The notes under the pieces were generated by a model that saw nothing but the letters and a program-made list of their open reading frames with translations, did not search any database and had not been told where the DNA came from. Position numbers and translations under genes: made by a program. A DNA stretch of 13,790 nt from Acidobacteriota bacterium. GTDB taxonomy: Bacteria > Acidobacteriota > Terriglobia > Terriglobales > Acidobacteriaceae. Shown here piece after piece: positions 6,838-13,790 of the stretch. Position 1 is the stretch's first letter, and the number at the start of each line of letters is the position of its first letter. Location: positions 1 through 13,790 of the forward strand of contig QIAR01000074.1 of NCBI GenBank assembly GCA_003225595.1, read 5' to 3'.

Positions 6838-7863
6838 ATGGCTACATATGTGCAAATTGATCCGACCCAGAAGTTGGATCCGTTCAAGGCAGTCAAGAAG
6901 ATCCCATTGGAGGAGTTCTTCACCTCGGGTCACAGGACATGCCAGGGTTGCGAGTCGTCGCTGGTGATGAAAACGATGGCCAAGGCTGCAGGCCCCAGGA
7001 CGATCATACTGGGCAGCACCGGGTGCATGTACGTGGCCAACACCACTTATTACAGCACCTCATGGGTGATCCCTTGGATGCACACCCAGCTGGGCAGCAG
7101 CGGGTCGGCCGCACTGGGGACGGCCGCCGCCCTGAAGGCACTCATGCGGAAGGGCAAGATCAAGAACGAGCCCATTAATGTGATCGCCTTCTGTGGCGAC
7201 GGGGGCGGAGCGGATATGGGTGTGGGAGCGATTTCCGCCACGCTCACTCATCCCGACTACAACCTCCTCATTTTGATGTACGACAACGAGTCCTACGCCA
7301 ATACGGACATCCAGCTTTCGGGCAGCACACCCTGGGGCGCGCACACGACGTTCAGTCCTCCGGGGAAGGTGAAGCGAATCATGCATCATCGCTGGAAGAA
7401 GAACATGGCGGGCATGATGGCGGTCGGCCATCCCACGTGCAGGTACGTAGCCACGATGTGCATGTCCTACGCTCTCGCCGGAATGAATGCGATTCGCAAA
7501 GCGCTGTCGATCGGCGGTCCGACGTTTATCCATTCGCTGGATCCGTGCCCCAAGGGCTGGGACTACGATCCTTACCTTTCGCACGAAATGGGCGAGTTGG
7601 CGGTGAATACTGGAGTTTGGCCGCTATACGAGGTTGAAGACGGGGTTCTGAGGCTGACCGGCAGGACGCAGCAACTCGCCGCAGGCAAGATTAAGCGGCA
7701 GCCCGTACGGAACTACTTACTCAAGCAAGGAAGGTTTGCGCATTTCACGAATGACGATATCGATTATTTCCAGAGCAAAGTGGATGAGATGTGGAACAAG
7801 TGGCTGGTTCCCGGGGTAATTCCTTTCCGGAAAGAGGTCGAAGCCGACAACCCGCCGGCCTAG
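6838..7863 (+). CDS. Oxalate oxidoreductase, beta subunit (TPP-binding)
   Basis: A 341-residue beta subunit (domain VI) that binds thiamine diphosphate through GDGGGADMG (120-128) and the partner asparagine N150 in YDNESYANT. It holds the proximal [4Fe-4S] cluster through C35 and C38 (RTCQGCES), C63 (GSTGC) and C237 (DPCPKGW). This is the family-typical CxxC...C...C set. With the alpha chain it forms the active site, and electrons would pass from TPP to this cluster and then to the two clusters of the gamma-delta chain. The ATG at 6838 follows an AGAAAGGATGAGGA purine-rich site; the ATG at 6828 is out of frame. The gene starts 46 bp after the alpha stop and ends 117 bp before the carrier gene. 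No residue of the expected set is missing, so the enzyme appears complete. Confidence 0.9.
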   Translation: MATYVQIDPTQKLDPFKAVKKIPLEEFFTSGHRTCQGCESSLVMKTMAKAAGPRTIILGSTGCMYVANTTYYSTSWVIPWMHTQLGSSGSAALGTAAALKALMRKGKIKNEPINVIAFCGDGGGADMGVGAISATLTHPDYNLLILMYDNESYANTDIQLSGSTPWGAHTTFSPPGKVKRIMHHRWKKNMAGMMAVGHPTCRYVATMCMSYALAGMNAIRKALSIGGPTFIHSLDPCPKGWDYDPYLSHEMGELAVNTGVWPLYEVEDGVLRLTGRTQQLAAGKIKRQPVRNYLLKQGRFAHFTNDDIDYFQSKVDEMWNKWLVPGVIPFRKEVEADNPPA

Positions 7864-7980
7864 ACGGCGGCGGGGAAGTTAGGTTTGCGTCGCACCCCTT
7901 AGGAACAGGCAGCAGGCAAATAGGGGACTGGCAATTTTGCAGTGAGCCCTTAAAGTCTGAACCACCGAGGAGGTGTATTT

Positions 7981-9534
7981 ATGGCTGATTCTACAGCCGC
8001 AGTCGCTTCTAAGGCCAGCGAACCCAATCGCTGGATGATTCTCTTCTTCAGCATCCTCAGCATGGTGGCGGTGGCGAACTTTCAGTACGGCTGGACTCTC
8101 TTCGTGCCGCCACTCCAGAAGCACCTCAAGCAGGAGCAAGCCCTCATCCAGGTCACCTTCACCGTCTTCGTGCTCCTCGAAACCTGGCTCGTTCCCTTCG
8201 AGGGTTGGTTGGTGGACAAGTTTGGCCCCAGATTATTGGTGATGCTCGGGGGTGTCCTGGCTGGGCTTGGCTGGGTTGGAAGTGGGAAGTCAGAGTCGCT
8301 GACCGCTCTGTATCTCTCCTACGCTGTTGCCGGAGTGGGTGCCGGCATCGTGTACGGCACCGCCGTAGGCAGCGCCCTGAAATGGTTCCCTGACCATCGC
8401 GGGCTCGCGGCGGGACTGACAGCCGCCGGCTTCGGCGCAGGATCCGCGTTCACTGTCGCACCCATCGCCAACATGATCGCCTCCGCAGGATACCAGGCAG
8501 CCTTCATCCGATGGGGGATCATCCAGGGAGTAACCGTGATTGCCGCGGCGCTGTTTCTCAAGGCGCCCCCGCCTAATTGGCTGCCGGGAACCTGGACGCC
8601 GGAAAAGGCCGGCGGAGAGGTGAAAAAGCGTCAGACTACAGCCGACTTCACTTCCGGCGAGATGGCCGCTACGCCCCACTTCTGGCTCATGTACGTCATG
8701 ATGGCTATGGTAGCAACCGGTGGCCTTATGGCGACGGCCCAACTCAACCCGATGGCGGTCGACTTCAAGGTCGACAGAGTCCCAGTCAGCCTCCTCTGGC
8801 TCACCATGCCGGCACTGACGTTCGCGCTCTCCGCGGATCGCCTGGTGAACGGGCTCTGCCGCCCGTTCTGGGGATGGATCTCCGACCACATCGGCCGTGA
8901 GAAGACCATGACCGTGGCGTTCGGTTTAGAAGCCGTGGCCATCTTCGTGCTCATCAAGTTCGCCCATAACCCCGTGCTTTTCGTTATCTTCAGCGCGTTT
9001 ACCTTTTTCGGTTGGGGCGAGATCTACTCCCTATTTCCGGCTACGTGCGGAGACTTCTTCGGTCGCAAGCACGCCACTGCGAACTACGGCTTCCTCTACA
9101 CGGCTAAAGGCACGGCCTCCGTGTTCGTGCCCATCGGGTCCGCGCTGGCCGCGGGCAAGGCTTTCGACTTCCGGGCCGACTTCCTGCTCGTACTCGGCGG
9201 CCTCCTGGTGCTGTTCGCGCTGTTCGTGGCTCCGACGGCGCTTCGGCTGGAGCTCGGTCGAAACACCAAGGCCATTCTGCTCGCGTTGGCGGGAGTGTTG
9301 ATTACCTACGGGATCATCCTCACCGTGGTTCCTACGGTTTGGACTCCGTTCCACGCTAAGTTCACGTTGCCGAAGACCGGCTGGGCGGGTGTCTTCAGGA
9401 TCGCCATTTTCTTCGACGTGGCCGCCGCGGTGCTCGCCTTCTTCGTCCTGCGCCGGATGAAAGCACCGGTCCCCCGTGTGGTAAGCGGTGTCGCGCAGCA
9501 TCTGGCACCGGCAAAGGTCCGCGGCGTGGCCTAG
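7981..9534 (+). CDS. oxlT: OFA-family MFS transporter, probable oxalate carrier
   Basis: A 517-residue inner-membrane major facilitator of the oxalate/formate antiporter (OFA) family. Twelve membrane segments fit residues about 18-424, with MFS-type loops GWLVDKFGPR (75-84) and SDHIGREK (301-308). R294 (in GLCRPFWG) and K376 (in LYTAKGTAS) match, at near-constant offsets of 22 and 21, the OxlT residues R272 and K355 known to bind oxalate; that alignment is made by eye. Two further hydrophobic segments (about 430-452 and 468-490) give a 14-segment prediction. The protein is therefore about 100 residues longer than OxlT. The start has an excellent GAGGAGGTG site. Since OOR releases CO2, not formate, the exchange partner may be bicarbonate or protons rather than formate. 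The gene is last in the unit and is followed by a terminator. Confidence 0.87.
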   Translation: MADSTAAVASKASEPNRWMILFFSILSMVAVANFQYGWTLFVPPLQKHLKQEQALIQVTFTVFVLLETWLVPFEGWLVDKFGPRLLVMLGGVLAGLGWVGSGKSESLTALYLSYAVAGVGAGIVYGTAVGSALKWFPDHRGLAAGLTAAGFGAGSAFTVAPIANMIASAGYQAAFIRWGIIQGVTVIAAALFLKAPPPNWLPGTWTPEKAGGEVKKRQTTADFTSGEMAATPHFWLMYVMMAMVATGGLMATAQLNPMAVDFKVDRVPVSLLWLTMPALTFALSADRLVNGLCRPFWGWISDHIGREKTMTVAFGLEAVAIFVLIKFAHNPVLFVIFSAFTFFGWGEIYSLFPATCGDFFGRKHATANYGFLYTAKGTASVFVPIGSALAAGKAFDFRADFLLVLGGLLVLFALFVAPTALRLELGRNTKAILLALAGVLITYGIILTVVPTVWTPFHAKFTLPKTGWAGVFRIAIFFDVAAAVLAFFVLRRMKAPVPRVVSGVAQHLAPAKVRGVA

Positions 9535-9561
9535 CCGGCTCCTTCTGCGGCACAACATCAC

Positions 9562-9594
9562 AGGCTCCCTTTCCCAAGCGGAAGGGAGCCTTTC
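9562..9594 (+). terminator. Intrinsic terminator of the oxalate unit
   Basis: AGGCTCCCTT (9562-9571) and AAGGGAGCCT (9582-9591) form a perfect 10-bp GC-rich stem with a 10-base loop, followed by TTTCT counting the last stem base. The T-run is short but the stem is strong. It lies 28 bases after the carrier stop and closes the oxalate transcription unit before the next gene. Confidence 0.85.
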
Positions 9595-9761
9595 TAGCGC
9601 GTAGCTCTGCAAAATTCAAAGGTCTGAACAAGAACAGATTTTGTGGTGTAGAGAAGCTTTCGGGACAGATAATCGCACCCGGCGATTTCCAGTCGTTTAC
9701 ACCATTCCAGCGATCAAACGCACCACTTGGAAGATTGGCGACACTCCGCTAGGAGGAAGAC

Positions 9762-10253
9762 ATGCGAATTTGCCGTACTTGCGCTGGGGCCGTGCTCCTA
9801 CTGGCGTGTTTGGCCTTCGCTCAGCAGCCAACGACGAAGGACAAAGCTAACCGAGGCAAAGAGTCGAGCCGCGCATCCGCCGAGACGAAGCTGAAAGACA
9901 TGCTCGAATCGAATGTCAGGGCTGAGTGGGACGCATTCAAGAAAAAGGACAAGAAGGCGTACAGCGACCTGCTGGCTGATGATTTTGTGGCTGTTGAAGA
10001 CGATGGCGAGGGCGAACTAAACAAGATACACGCGGTAAATGAGATCAACGCGTCCAATATTTACAATTACTCACTGGCCTTTTTCAAACTTGTTCCGCTC
10101 GCTCCCGATGTAGCGTTTGTTCGCTACGAAATCACAATGGAGTTTCCTCCGAAGGCGCAGATACGGTACTCGAGGGTGTACGTTAGCGAGCTTTGGCTGA
10201 AGCATGACGGGCAATGGAAGGAGCGGCACCATCAGGAGACTCGGGTCAAGTAG
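9762..10253 (+). CDS. Small secreted SnoaL/DUF4440-like protein
   Basis: A 163-residue protein with an N-terminal signal sequence (CAGAVLLLACLAFA, about 7-20; likely cleavage after AFA before QQ), so it should be exported. After a charged linker, a helix-strand domain begins with LKDMLESNVRAEWDAFKKKD and YSDLLADDFVAVEDDG (about 67-82). It continues to VYVSELWLKHDGQWKERHHQETRVK. This pattern of a helix, LLADDF, then strands ending in W...DG.W is typical of the NTF2-fold DUF4440/SnoaL-like family. Members bind or act on varied small molecules, and the function here cannot be assigned. The start has a strong AGGAGGAAG site. It lies beyond the terminator of the oxalate unit and is convergent with the minus-strand lipoprotein gene, so no oxalate role is implied. 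Confidence 0.72.
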   Translation: MRICRTCAGAVLLLACLAFAQQPTTKDKANRGKESSRASAETKLKDMLESNVRAEWDAFKKKDKKAYSDLLADDFVAVEDDGEGELNKIHAVNEINASNIYNYSLAFFKLVPLAPDVAFVRYEITMEFPPKAQIRYSRVYVSELWLKHDGQWKERHHQETRVK

Positions 10254-10314
10254 TCTTAAACAATCCCCCGTCGCGCGCGCTCCGTGTGCATTCAGAATCT
10301 TCGCATCTTCTCTC

Positions 10315-12204
10315 CTACTGTTGGGCATAGACGCCAATGCAACCGTTCGCACTCTGAGTCGTGCACGGGGCGCCTGACTGCAGTGGCACAAAGACATGAT
10401 TGTTACTGGGATCGACCGCGACGCTATGAGAATTGGCGTTGGTGGCGACATTTTGCAGCCACTTGTTCGTCTTGGCATCAATGACGCCGAGTACCGGCCC
10501 GGCGGGCATATCTCTGGCCGCCAGATAATAGCGGTTGTCGCCGGCGTTGTACCAGGTCTCGTCCACGCCGCCCACATTGTCGACGGTAGCAATGATGTTA
10601 CCCGAAGTGCCATCGATCACGTACTCGTTGGGCGGGAAAGCCATGCCATCATGGTCCGCGCAACCTACCAAAAAGTTGTTACCCGGTCCCTGAACGATAC
10701 TGGTGGGCATGCAGTTCGGCATGAGGAAACTGTTGATCACCACCGGCCCAGTCGGATCGCCGATTCTCGGATCGATTTCGTCCACGGTGCCAACGGTCAA
10801 ATCGGTAGTAGCGTTCCCATTCGTGACCAGGAAATGGCCGGTGTTGGGATTGAAGGCTGAGCCGCCTATCCCAGCAAGAGCAACAGCTCCGGCGCAATTG
10901 GAGGCAGGGCTGGCTTGATTGGCGCAGAACGCCCCGGCGGTGGTGAGCATGGGGCCGTGGTGGCAAGGCACATCCACCCCTACGCCGCGCGCGTTATGGC
11001 CAGAAGCACCTGAGGGCGCAGGGGTAGAAGGATCTGGACAGACTATTCCATTTGCCGCGTTCGGACCCACGTCATCGACTGCGACGGTGATGTTATTGGC
11101 GAACGCTGCGTCGTAGTAGATCTGGCCCAAGATACAGGTTGGATTGTTGTAGACAGGGGTGCCAGCGACGGTCCCAACCTGAATCATGTAGGGTTGATTT
11201 ACCACGGTAGGGAGGCAATTGCTGGTGTGCCCGACTACCCCCGACATGTCAATCAAAGTTACAAAGGGGAGGCCAGGATCGCCGTTTGCCACCAAAAGGA
11301 TGTGGTCCTTCTCGTCGTAAGCCATCTCGTCAGCGCGCATGTCTCCACACGTCGGGTCTGAAAGAGCTCGTCCCTGGGAGGAGGCAATACAGCCGGCGAT
11401 GCCGGTCGGATTGACAGTTCCCGCCGTATTGAGTCCGGAAGGAGGAGTCGGCTCATTCTGCGGCGTTAGGCAAGGCGTTGCAAGGCAGCCGTCGTAATCC
11501 GGAGAAAACCCAGTCGGAATATCGGCAATGACGGTGGGTACGGTGGGCGGGCTTTGGGTCAGGTCCATTGTGGTCATATCGAAGACCACCACAGAGCTGC
11601 TGCCGTTCCCGATAAAGAGAGTCTTGCCGTCCGCGGTTATCACCTCGCCGTCGGGGGCCGACAGAGGATTTACGCCATTCGCGCGTGCGGCACAGCACTG
11701 GGCCCCGGGAAATCCGCCAAGGTGAGTGCTGGCGCCGAATCCGGGAATATGGAATTTTACTCCTCCCGATGCAGAGAGGTCTGTCCTGCACCCGAACCTG
11801 GTTAAGTTTCCCAAGCCGGTAACCATGGGCGGAATGATGTCATTGCCACTCGCATCTTTGATGCAGGGAGCGGGAACGTCACCCGCCCCAGCGACGCCGT
11901 TATCTCCGGTGATTATGTTCACCGCTACATTCTTGATCGTGTCCACGACCACTACGTCCAAGCCGATGCGGTCCGAGACAAAAAATCGGTGGTTGACCGG
12001 ATCGACGACGCTAATGTCGAACGAGTTAAATGGCCCGCCGGGCGCGCCGGTGGGATTGTGCTCCGGCACCGGGATGATGTCGATGATGCCGTAGCCGTCG
12101 TTCACGGTTGTGCCGCAAACGGGGCAGTTCTTGCTTGTGCCGCAGCCGTTAGCCAGCACAAACAGCGCCGTGAGAAGAAAAGAAAGAAGAATTCTGGATC
12201 TCAT
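10315..12204 (-). CDS. Cysteine-rich YncE-like beta-propeller lipoprotein
   Basis: A 629-residue predicted lipoprotein. The frame is open further upstream, but the ATG at 12204 is preceded by an AGGAGGATATTCG site and starts a clear signal peptide (MRSRILLSFLLTALFVLANGC), with C21 as the likely lipidated residue. The lipobox ANGC is slightly atypical. The body has repeated propeller-type blades: VNHRFFVSD...VVVVDT (70-89), DGKTLFIGN...VVVFDM (192-210), KDHILLVANG...VTLIDM (299-320), NTGHFLVTNG (454-463), NNFLVGCADH (509-518), DNRYYLAARD (556-565) and NNHVFVPLQ (601-609). These resemble YncE/NHL-type surface propellers. It contains 21 cysteines, an unusually high number, suggesting several disulfides. 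The porin gene lies 124 bp upstream on the same strand, so the two may be cotranscribed. The ligand or function is unknown. Confidence 0.75.
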   Translation of the reverse strand: MRSRILLSFLLTALFVLANGCGTSKNCPVCGTTVNDGYGIIDIIPVPEHNPTGAPGGPFNSFDISVVDPVNHRFFVSDRIGLDVVVVDTIKNVAVNIITGDNGVAGAGDVPAPCIKDASGNDIIPPMVTGLGNLTRFGCRTDLSASGGVKFHIPGFGASTHLGGFPGAQCCAARANGVNPLSAPDGEVITADGKTLFIGNGSSSVVVFDMTTMDLTQSPPTVPTVIADIPTGFSPDYDGCLATPCLTPQNEPTPPSGLNTAGTVNPTGIAGCIASSQGRALSDPTCGDMRADEMAYDEKDHILLVANGDPGLPFVTLIDMSGVVGHTSNCLPTVVNQPYMIQVGTVAGTPVYNNPTCILGQIYYDAAFANNITVAVDDVGPNAANGIVCPDPSTPAPSGASGHNARGVGVDVPCHHGPMLTTAGAFCANQASPASNCAGAVALAGIGGSAFNPNTGHFLVTNGNATTDLTVGTVDEIDPRIGDPTGPVVINSFLMPNCMPTSIVQGPGNNFLVGCADHDGMAFPPNEYVIDGTSGNIIATVDNVGGVDETWYNAGDNRYYLAARDMPAGPVLGVIDAKTNKWLQNVATNANSHSVAVDPSNNHVFVPLQSGAPCTTQSANGCIGVYAQQ

Positions 12205-12328
12205 CGAATATCCTCCTGCGATTTCCCTACGCGACCGGCCGCTGTTACAAGGCTGCTCTCCACTTGCAACCTTGTGCGGCTTCGTCCAACCAGCAAAACT
12301 GCGGGCCCCACAAAGGTTGGAGAGTCCT

Positions 12329-13790
12329 TTAGAACCTGAACTGCAGCCGCTGCAGCAACACAAAGAAATTCTGTGGCTCTTGGCCTTGGACACTTGGATC
12401 CTTCAGCCGATCCACGGAAAAGTCGAGCATGTACCGAATCCAATTGTTGGGGTACCAATTGATAGCGGCAGTGAACCGGTCCGTGTGGTCGTCAAAGGTT
12501 GGCACGAACCCCGGCGTAAACGCTGTCAGTTGATTTGTGCCTGGTTCCTTCGCTTGTATCTTGTCGTACCGGAAACCGAGTTCCCAAGCTCCCCATCCGT
12601 GCGTTCCTCCCGCTCCCTCCGGACCAAGGAATGGGTGCTTCACCTTTGGCGCCCCGTTTTCCGGTCGAGTTTCACCGGTTAAGAGATACGTGGCCTGCAA
12701 GTAACCCGCCTTGGCTATGATCCCGGGAAGATCTTGGAATCCCAGCCCTCCGGACTGCTCCGAGCCAACCCCGCGCCGGAACTGATTGAGCTGATCGTAT
12801 TCGCCGCGCACAGCCCAAGGGCCGTGAGTCCAGGTAAACTCACCGTTATAACGCTCGATCGGGCCATTGATCCTGAACGACGGGAAGAACGTGTAGGCGG
12901 CGTCGGGCATAGTGCCACTAAAGCTGCTTTCGTTCGAAAGGCCCCTGGAGCGACCGCGGCCGATTCCTCCACCGAAAGCAAATCCTTGAAGCACGTTATC
13001 TTTCTTTTTCTTCCAAGGATAGAAGCGAAGCCTCCCAATAATTTCCGGCTCGTTTGTCGTGTTATTTGCCAGGATACCTTTGCCGTTGAATGCTCCCACC
13101 CAATACTGGACGACGCCGCCCGACAGGTCCCCGTGAATCGTGGCGCCGGGGCTGCGGTATGCTGTCGCGGCGGACGGGTAGAGAAGCGACGCCAGCGATC
13201 GTTCCACAAAATCGATGTTGGTGACACCCTCCACAAGTTCCTGGGCAAAGGGCTCTTTGAACTGACCAACTTGGAATTGGAATGCAGGAACAGGCTTGAT
13301 GTTGAGGAGAAGGTCCCGGAGAACAAGGCCGTTGGTGGCGGCAGCGTCGATCAGAAACGCAAAATCGTAGTGCGAGCCGTAATTGCCTTGGAAACCAAAA
13401 CGGGCTCGCCGAATGAGAAACGTGTCCGAGGGGGCTCCGTCACCCTGATAAGCGCGGTAATCAGACTGGACGTATCCGTAGGGCTGAATTTGAAATTTAC
13501 CATCTGGGCTCTTTATGAAGAAGTGCTCCCCATTCCAGCCCGCGACCACACCGGTCTCTTTTTTCTCAGCAGGCTTCTTGTCCGATGGCTTGGCCGCTTG
13601 AGCGGTCTCCGCCGGTTCAGCGGCGGCCTCGGGCTGCACAATCACGGCATTCACGAGGTGAGCACCGTCCGTTGCTTGCTGGCTGGTCTGGACCGGATGG
13701 GAAGCGTTGGCCGCTTGTGGGTTAGCTTCAGCCAGTCGCTGAACCATCGCTTTCAGTTCCTCGATGGTCTGCCGTTGCTTGGCGACTTCG
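12329..13790 (-). CDS. Phosphate-selective (OprP/OprO-type) porin, 5' end outside window
   Basis: An open frame of 486 codons whose start lies beyond 13790. The ATG at 13747 is internal, because the frame continues upstream as EVAKQRQTIEELKA without a stop. The visible N-terminal part is a coiled-coil-like segment typical of OprP-family porins, then an Ala/Pro/Lys-rich linker, then an antiparallel beta-barrel of about 390 residues. Family landmarks include FQIQPYGYVQSDYRAY, FLIRRARFGFQGNYG, QVGQFKEPFAQE and VERSLASLL. The protein ends in LLQRLQFRF, with the C-terminal phenylalanine recognised by the outer-membrane assembly machinery. It should form an anion-favouring channel; the solute is unknown. 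Phosphate is the family default, but acidobacterial and proteobacterial relatives are diverse. The lipoprotein gene follows on the same strand. Confidence 0.82.
   Translation of the reverse strand, partial: EVAKQRQTIEELKAMVQRLAEANPQAANASHPVQTSQQATDGAHLVNAVIVQPEAAAEPAETAQAAKPSDKKPAEKKETGVVAGWNGEHFFIKSPDGKFQIQPYGYVQSDYRAYQGDGAPSDTFLIRRARFGFQGNYGSHYDFAFLIDAAATNGLVLRDLLLNIKPVPAFQFQVGQFKEPFAQELVEGVTNIDFVERSLASLLYPSAATAYRSPGATIHGDLSGGVVQYWVGAFNGKGILANNTTNEPEIIGRLRFYPWKKKKDNVLQGFAFGGGIGRGRSRGLSNESSFSGTMPDAAYTFFPSFRINGPIERYNGEFTWTHGPWAVRGEYDQLNQFRRGVGSEQSGGLGFQDLPGIIAKAGYLQATYLLTGETRPENGAPKVKHPFLGPEGAGGTHGWGAWELGFRYDKIQAKEPGTNQLTAFTPGFVPTFDDHTDRFTAAINWYPNNWIRYMLDFSVDRLKDPSVQGQEPQNFFVLLQRLQFRF

Noticed and set aside
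7060..7584. Long minus-strand open frames antisense to the alpha, beta and carrier genes
   Set aside because: All overlap plus-strand genes with clear family motifs and strong ribosome-binding sites; these are GC-rich frame shadows.
12285..12321. Inverted repeat TCCAACC/GGTTGGA between porin and lipoprotein genes
   Set aside because: The stem is only 7 bp with a 23-base loop and no T-run, so it is not convincing as a terminator.
12205..12393. N-terminal extension of the lipoprotein frame to an ATG at 12393
   Set aside because: The extension overlaps the end of the porin gene, lacks a ribosome-binding site and would bury the signal peptide; the ATG at 12204 has an AGGAGG site.
1..13790. CRISPR arrays, tRNA or rRNA genes, transposases or phage genes
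   Set aside because: No regularly spaced repeats, cloverleaf-like sequences or recognisable recombinase or phage proteins were seen on either strand.

Overview
The window looks like part of a chromosome from a Gram-negative, high-GC, probably soil-dwelling bacterium. An OprP-type outer-membrane porin and a lipoprotein support the Gram-negative cell type. A palindromic repeat with 'accaca/gaaggacacga' arms and a YncE-like secreted lipoprotein would fit Acidobacteriota, but that assignment is an inference with low to moderate confidence.

The core (952-9534, all on the + strand) is a compact oxalate-utilisation locus. It opens with an AAE3/Pcs60-like oxalyl-CoA synthetase (952-2466), translationally coupled by an ATGA overlap to a PanE-fold reductase (2463-3452). 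In this position the reductase is best read as an oxalyl-CoA reductase (PanE2-like) rather than a pantothenate enzyme. A second unit follows from its own extended -10 promoter (3590-3598), with a 19-bp palindromic operator at the expected transcription start. It encodes a FadR/FCD-type GntR regulator (3637-4338), the three polypeptides of a thiamine-diphosphate oxalate oxidoreductase (gamma-delta fusion 4358-5530, alpha 5559-6791, beta 6838-7863) and an OFA-family oxalate carrier (7981-9534). A strong intrinsic terminator closes it at 9562-9594.

Read together, the genes give two fates for imported oxalate. The energy route is direct oxidation to two CO2 with reduction of ferredoxin (OOR). The carbon route is ATP-dependent activation to oxalyl-CoA and reduction to glyoxylate. 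I see no formyl-CoA transferase, oxalyl-CoA decarboxylase or ferredoxin gene in the window. The pairing of the OOR and the synthetase/reductase routes in one locus is the most interesting feature.

The flanks differ. At the left edge a minus-strand Tat-exported ferritin-like protein (1-425, cut by the window edge) is divergent from the oxalate genes. The 526-bp gap between them holds a 111-bp inverted-repeat element, a possible promoter with a palindrome, a short direct repeat and two small hairpins. To the right, after the terminator, lies a small secreted SnoaL/DUF4440-like protein (9762-10253). It is followed on the minus strand by a cysteine-rich beta-propeller lipoprotein (10315-12204) and, upstream of that, an OprP-type porin (12329-13790, 5' end outside the window).
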